NCBI GenBank assembly: GCA_004296885.1
Contig: SCVN01000020.1
Coordinates: 23,908-87,907, forward strand
Direction of reading: 5' to 3'
DNA length: 64,000 nucleotides
From: Nitrospirota bacterium
GTDB taxonomy: Bacteria; Nitrospirota; Nitrospiria; Nitrospirales; Nitrospiraceae
Under the pieces are notes generated by a model. It did not search any database, was not told the DNA's origin, and saw only the letters and a program-made list of their open reading frames with translations. Positions within the stretch are counted from its first letter, which is position 1, and each line of letters begins with the position of its first letter. Shown here in pieces: positions 59,714 through 64,000 of this stretch. The position numbers and the translations under genes are program-made.

Positions 59714-62700
59714 GTGGCAATCATCAACGGCACCTCCGGCGACGACATTCTGGTCGGTACTCCGGGGGACGACCAGATCGACGGCCTAGGCGGTAACGAT
59801 ACGGTCTCCTATGCCGCCGCGACGGGCGGGGTCACTGTCAGCTTGGTGGCAGGGACGGCTACGGGCGCCGATGGCAACGATACCCTCTCCAGCATCGAGA
59901 ATGTGACTGGGTCGGCCTTCGACGACTCGCTCACCGGCGATGCTGGCGCCAATGTGCTGGACGGCGGCGCGGGCAGTGACGACATGCGGGGCGGGGGCGG
60001 GACGGATACGCTGCTCGGCGGGGACGGCAACGACAACCTGACCGGTGATGCCGGTAATGACGTGTTGGACGGTGGGACTGGTGATGACGTCCTGCGGGGC
60101 GGGGAGGGGGCCGATACGCTGCTCGGCGGCGACGGCAACGACACGCTCTACTTTGATGCACAGGACACGGTTGTGTCAGGCGGGGCCGGAACGGATGTGG
60201 CCCTCGTCGAGGGGGCGGCCGGTGTGACATTGGATGTCGGGGCCGCGCAGCTCGAAACCGTCTTCGGCGGGGCGGGGGATGATGTCTTTACCAACAGTGG
60301 GAGCGAGCCGACGACGGTGCTCGGCGGCGGGGGCAACGATAGGTTGACCGGCGGCAGCGGCGACGATAGTTTGCAGGGCGGGGATGGCAATGACGTGTTG
60401 GTCGGCGGGGACGGCAACGATTTTCTGGATGGCGGGGCCGGGGCCGACAGCTTGTCGGGCGGGGCCGGAGACGATACGTTCTATGTAGATGGGAATGATC
60501 TGCATATTGATGGTGGCGCCGGGTATGACACGCTCTACGTCCAGGGCTCGGCTGGAGTCACGCTGGATGTGGGACAGGCGAGTATCGAGGGGGCGATCGG
60601 CGGGGACGGCAACGACACCTTCACAACGAGCGGGGCGGACTCTGTGGCTCTGTTCGGGGGGGGAGGGGATGATGTCCTCGTTGGGGGGAGCGGCGATGAT
60701 CTCCTGTCTGGCGATGCCGGCAATGACGTGCTGGTCGGCGGGGCGGGAAGCGACACGGCCTACTACTACTATGCGGCCGGCAGCGAAACGGTTGATCTCA
60801 ATGCCGGGACGGCGACTGGGGGGGATGGGAATGACTCGCTGTCCGGTATCGAAAACGTAGTCGGTTCGGCCTTTGACGATATCCTTATCGGTGATGCGGG
60901 CGACAATGTGCTGGAAGGCAGTACAGGGAATGACACGCTGATCGGCGGAGCGGGGAGCGATACTGCCTCCTATGTCGAGGCGGCCGGCGGGGTCGTGGTG
61001 GATCTGAATACTGGCACGGCCACCGGGGCCGACGGGAACGATACGCTGACTGGCATCGAGAACGTGATTGGCTCGGCCTTCGACGATATCCTCATCGGAG
61101 ATCTGGGCAATAACATATTGGAGGGCGGAGGCGGCGACGACACGATCATTGGGGGGGGCGGCACCGATACGGCCTCCTATGCCGGGGCGGTCGGCGGGGT
61201 CATGGTAGATCTGAATACCGGCACGGCCACCGGGGCCGACGGGAACGATACGCTGTCCGGTATCGCGAATGTCATTGGCTCGGCCTTCGACGACACTCTC
61301 ACGGGCGACGCGAGCGACAATGTGCTGGAGGGCGGAGGCGGCGACGATACGATCGTTGGGGGAGGCGGCACCGATACGGCCTCCTATGCCGGGGCGACCG
61401 GCGGGGTCACGGTAGATCTGAATACCGGCACGGCCACCGGGGCCGACGGGAACGATACGTTGTCCGGTATCGCGAATGTCACTGGCTCGGCCTTTGCCGA
61501 CACGCTGGCCGGCGATGCAGGGGCAAATGTCTTGGACGGTGGCGAGGGAGAAGATACGGTTTCCTATGCCGGCGCCGCAGGTAGCGTGACGGTGGATTTG
61601 AATAGCGGAGCCACTAGCGGGGCTGGTGGGGTCGACACGCTGCTCAATACGGAAAACGCAACCGGCTCGGCCTTCGACGACATCCTCATCGGCAATGCGG
61701 GTTCAAACGTGTTGGAGGGCGGGGGCGGCAACGACATCCTGGACGGAGGAGCAGGCATTGACACTGCCTCTTATGCCGGGGCGTCCAGCGGCGTTTCTGT
61801 TGATCTCAATACCGGGGTCGCGACTGGTGGAGACGGAACCGACTCACTTTCCAACTTCGAAAATATCACCGGCTCAGCCTTTGCCGACACCCTTACGGGC
61901 GACGCGAGTGATAATGTGTTGGAGGGCGGCGGCGGCGACGATACGATCGTTGGGGGAGCCGGCGTCGATACGGCGTCCTATACCGGGGCGACGGGCTCCG
62001 TCACGGCGAGCTTGGACACCAACACGGCCACCGGGGCGGACGGGTCCGATACCCTCTCTGGCATTGAGAACCTCACCGGCTCGGCCTTCGACGACTTGCT
62101 TTCCGGTGATGCGGGCGACAACGTGCTGGACGGCAGGGCGGGGAACGACACCCTGGACGGCGGGGCGGGCAACGATACGTTGTTGGGCGGGGAGGGTAAC
62201 GATACCCTCGTTGGTGGGTTTGGCGACGACACCTTGATCGGGGGTGCGGGTACCGACACGGCTTCCTATGCGGGGGCGACGGGCGCGGTCACGGTGAACT
62301 TAACTACAGGTACGGCTTCCGGGGCGGATGGCAACGATACGCTGTCCGGGGTCGAGAACGTGACCGGCTCGGCCTTTGACGATGTCCTCGTCGGTGACGC
62401 TACCGACAACATGCTGGACGGCGGCAGTGGTAACGACAATCTTCAGGGCGGCCTCGGTAGCGATCTGCTGACGGGGGGCTTGGGCAACGACAATCTGGAT
62501 GGCGAGGATGGGAACGACACGCTGAGCGGCGGGGCCGGCGACGATGTGCTGGCGGGCGGGGCCGGGGCTGACAGCTTGTCGGGCGGGGACGGCAACGATA
62601 CCCTCTTTATTGATGCGTCGGATGTGCTGGTGGACGGCGGGGCGGGCACGGATATCGTCAATGTCGTGGGGACGGCCGGCGTCACGCTTGACATGGGGCT

Positions 62701-64000
62701 GGCCAATGTCGAGGTGGCCACCGGCGGAGCGGGCAACGACGTCTTCACCAGCAGTGGGGCTGGGACCATCATCGTGCGTGCCGGGAGTGGCGACGATCTG
62801 CTGACGGGGGGCTTGGGCAACGACAATCTGGATGGCGAGGATGGGAACGACACGCTGAGCGGCGGGGCCGGCGACGATGTGCTGGACGGCGGGGCCGGGG
62901 CCGACAGCTTGTCGGGCGGGGACGGCAACGACACTCTCTACTGGGGATTGGGAGACGATACACTGCTCGGTGGTATCGGGACGGACACGGTTCTCTATGG
63001 CGGCACCTCCGGCGCCGTGACGGTAGACTTGAACGCTGGGAGTGCGACCGGTGTGGCCGGCACCGCCACGCTGTCCGGCATCGAGAATGCCACCGGCACG
63101 GGCTTCAACGATCAGCTTACCGGCGATGCCGGTGCCAATGTTCTCAACGGGGCCGGTGGTGACGATGTGGTGGACGGCGGGGCGGGCGATGACACGCTCA
63201 TCGGCGGCCAGGGCAATGATACGTTGATCGGCGGGACGGGAAGCGATACGGCTCTGTATTCCGGCGTGGCGGGCGTCGGGGTGACGGTCAATCTGAGCAC
63301 GGGTACGGCGAGCGGGTCGGAGGGAATCGATCAGCTCTCCGATATTGAGAACGTGACCGGTTCTAACTTCGACGACACCCTGACCGGCGATGCGGGCAAC
63401 AACATACTTGACGGTCGATCGGGCGACGATACGCTGACTGGCGGCCAGGGCGACGATACGCTGATCGGCGGGGCTGGGATTGACACAGCCTCTTACGCCG
63501 GGGCAGCGGGCGGTGTGACCGTAGATCTGAATGCCGGGACAGCCACGGGGGCCGATGGCACCGACACGCTTAGCACCATTGAAAATGTCGCCGGTTCTAA
63601 CTTTGACGACAGTCTGACCGGCGATGGGGGCGACAATGTCCTCGATGGCGGGGCGGGCAATGATACCTTGGCCGGTGGCTTGGGCAACGACACCTTGATC
63701 GGGGGCCTGGGCACCGACACAGCCTCCTATGCGGGGGCAGCAGGCTCCGTCACGGCCAATCTGAGCACGGGCACGGCCACGGGTGCGGAGGGCAATGATA
63801 CGCTCTCGGGCATCGAGAACCTCATCGGCTCAGCCTTTGATGACTCGCTTACGGGTGACGCTGGAAACAATGTTCTCACCGGCGGTCTGGGCAACGACAC
63901 CTTGATCGGGGGCCTGGGCACCGACACAGCCTCCTATGCGGGGGCAGCAGGCTCCGTCACGGTGAACCTCTCGGCCGGGACCGCCACGGGCGCGGACGGG
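59714..64000 (+). CDS. Giant RTX-type calcium-binding repeat protein, 3' end outside window
   Basis: An open frame of at least 1429 codons with no stop to the window end. GTG 59714 has GGGGGAG 4 nt upstream. No N-terminal signal peptide is present, as expected for type I secretion with a C-terminal signal, which would be outside the window. It is built of nonapeptide GGxGxDxLx calcium-binding repeats ([18 protein letters not shown]) alternating with longer units of the [19 protein letters not shown] and [20 protein letters not shown] type. RTX proteins act outside the cell as adhesins, S-layer proteins or enzymes; no enzymatic domain is visible here. Nearly identical direct repeats inside the gene suggest copy-number change. 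Confidence 0.88.
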   Translation, partial: MAIINGTSGDDILVGTPGDDQIDGLGGNDTVSYAAATGGVTVSLVAGTATGADGNDTLSSIENVTGSAFDDSLTGDAGANVLDGGAGSDDMRGGGGTDTLLGGDGNDNLTGDAGNDVLDGGTGDDVLRGGEGADTLLGGDGNDTLYFDAQDTVVSGGAGTDVALVEGAAGVTLDVGAAQLETVFGGAGDDVFTNSGSEPTTVLGGGGNDRLTGGSGDDSLQGGDGNDVLVGGDGNDFLDGGAGADSLSGGAGDDTFYVDGNDLHIDGGAGYDTLYVQGSAGVTLDVGQASIEGAIGGDGNDTFTTSGADSVALFGGGGDDVLVGGSGDDLLSGDAGNDVLVGGAGSDTAYYYYAAGSETVDLNAGTATGGDGNDSLSGIENVVGSAFDDILIGDAGDNVLEGSTGNDTLIGGAGSDTASYVEAAGGVVVDLNTGTATGADGNDTLTGIENVIGSAFDDILIGDLGNNILEGGGGDDTIIGGGGTDTASYAGAVGGVMVDLNTGTATGADGNDTLSGIANVIGSAFDDTLTGDASDNVLEGGGGDDTIVGGGGTDTASYAGATGGVTVDLNTGTATGADGNDTLSGIANVTGSAFADTLAGDAGANVLDGGEGEDTVSYAGAAGSVTVDLNSGATSGAGGVDTLLNTENATGSAFDDILIGNAGSNVLEGGGGNDILDGGAGIDTASYAGASSGVSVDLNTGVATGGDGTDSLSNFENITGSAFADTLTGDASDNVLEGGGGDDTIVGGAGVDTASYTGATGSVTASLDTNTATGADGSDTLSGIENLTGSAFDDLLSGDAGDNVLDGRAGNDTLDGGAGNDTLLGGEGNDTLVGGFGDDTLIGGAGTDTASYAGATGAVTVNLTTGTASGADGNDTLSGVENVTGSAFDDVLVGDATDNMLDGGSGNDNLQGGLGSDLLTGGLGNDNLDGEDGNDTLSGGAGDDVLAGGAGADSLSGGDGNDTLFIDASDVLVDGGAGTDIVNVVGTAGVTLDMGLANVEVATGGAGNDVFTSSGAGTIIVRAGSGDDLLTGGLGNDNLDGEDGNDTLSGGAGDDVLDGGAGADSLSGGDGNDTLYWGLGDDTLLGGIGTDTVLYGGTSGAVTVDLNAGSATGVAGTATLSGIENATGTGFNDQLTGDAGANVLNGAGGDDVVDGGAGDDTLIGGQGNDTLIGGTGSDTALYSGVAGVGVTVNLSTGTASGSEGIDQLSDIENVTGSNFDDTLTGDAGNNILDGRSGDDTLTGGQGDDTLIGGAGIDTASYAGAAGGVTVDLNAGTATGADGTDTLSTIENVAGSNFDDSLTGDGGDNVLDGGAGNDTLAGGLGNDTLIGGLGTDTASYAGAAGSVTANLSTGTATGAEGNDTLSGIENLIGSAFDDSLTGDAGNNVLTGGLGNDTLIGGLGTDTASYAGAAGSVTVNLSAGTATGADG

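Noticed and set aside
59809..63927. Series of Pro/Ser-rich minus-strand frames in the repeat region
   Set aside because: They are the reverse reading of GGxGxDxL repeats, giving SPPAPPSS-type sequence; the plus-strand frame is continuous for 1429 codons.
59714..64000. CRISPR array suggested by repetitive sequence
   Set aside because: Repeat spacing is that of coding nonapeptides in one open frame, without uniform repeats and unique spacers, and no cas gene is nearby.

Overview
This is GC-rich bacterial chromosomal DNA that most resembles the genus Nitrospira (phylum Nitrospirota), a nitrite oxidiser or comammox organism. The indications are two nitrite-oxidoreductase gamma-subunit (NxrC)-like heme proteins, a TorD-type molybdoenzyme chaperone beside a polyferredoxin, a gamma-subunit/cytochrome c fusion protein, three pentaheme c-type cytochromes, a K+-independent H+-pyrophosphatase, an SmbP-like protein and a gene for prokaryotic ubiquitin-like protein (Pup). 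This assignment is inferred from gene content. No rRNA or tRNA gene was found. The catalytic NxrA/NxrB subunits are not in the window.

Layout. 1-2.8 kb: a membrane-bound cytochrome c cut by the window edge, then a diheme/gamma-subunit-like fusion protein closed by a strong terminator. 2.8-10.5 kb: housekeeping genes mobA, a GT9 glycosyltransferase, argS, tgt, yajC, secD and secF. 10.5-15.2 kb: a large PAS sensor kinase with an NtrC-type sigma54 activator. 15.6-20.8 kb: a WD40 protein diverging, around a perfect palindrome, from an HExxH-motif protein, then a polyferredoxin, TorD chaperone and NxrC-like subunit. 21-22.8 kb: a B12-type radical SAM protein. 22.8-30.6 kb: an eight-gene co-directional run (polytopic membrane protein, TPR, TatA, NHL propeller, second NxrC-like protein, PDZ, two pentaheme cytochromes) that looks like one envelope redox operon. 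31-40 kb: hppA, pup, recJ, rel/spoT, a DUF192 protein and acyl-CoA synthetase. 40-49 kb: a zinc-ribbon protein, exported flavodoxin, Fur-boxed Bfd ferredoxin, oligoendopeptidase F, HDAC-like deacetylase, a third pentaheme cytochrome with a rhodanese, SmbP, nitrilase and YqgE. 49-58 kb: uvrA, DUF3147, RNase Z-like, CPBP, a TolC-like protein and an M28 peptidase. 59.7 kb to the end: the first 1429 codons of a giant RTX-type repeat protein that runs off the window.

How the genes fit together. The 16.9-20.8 kb group has the parts needed to mature and connect a periplasmic molybdoenzyme: cofactor-enzyme chaperone, Fe-S protein and heme-b gamma subunit. mobA at 2.8 kb supplies the guanylated cofactor. 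The 22.8-30.6 kb run and the 45.3 kb cytochrome would carry electrons in the periplasm. The SecDF-YajC and TatA genes are the export routes such proteins need. Promoters, terminators and operator-like palindromes were read by eye and are candidates only.
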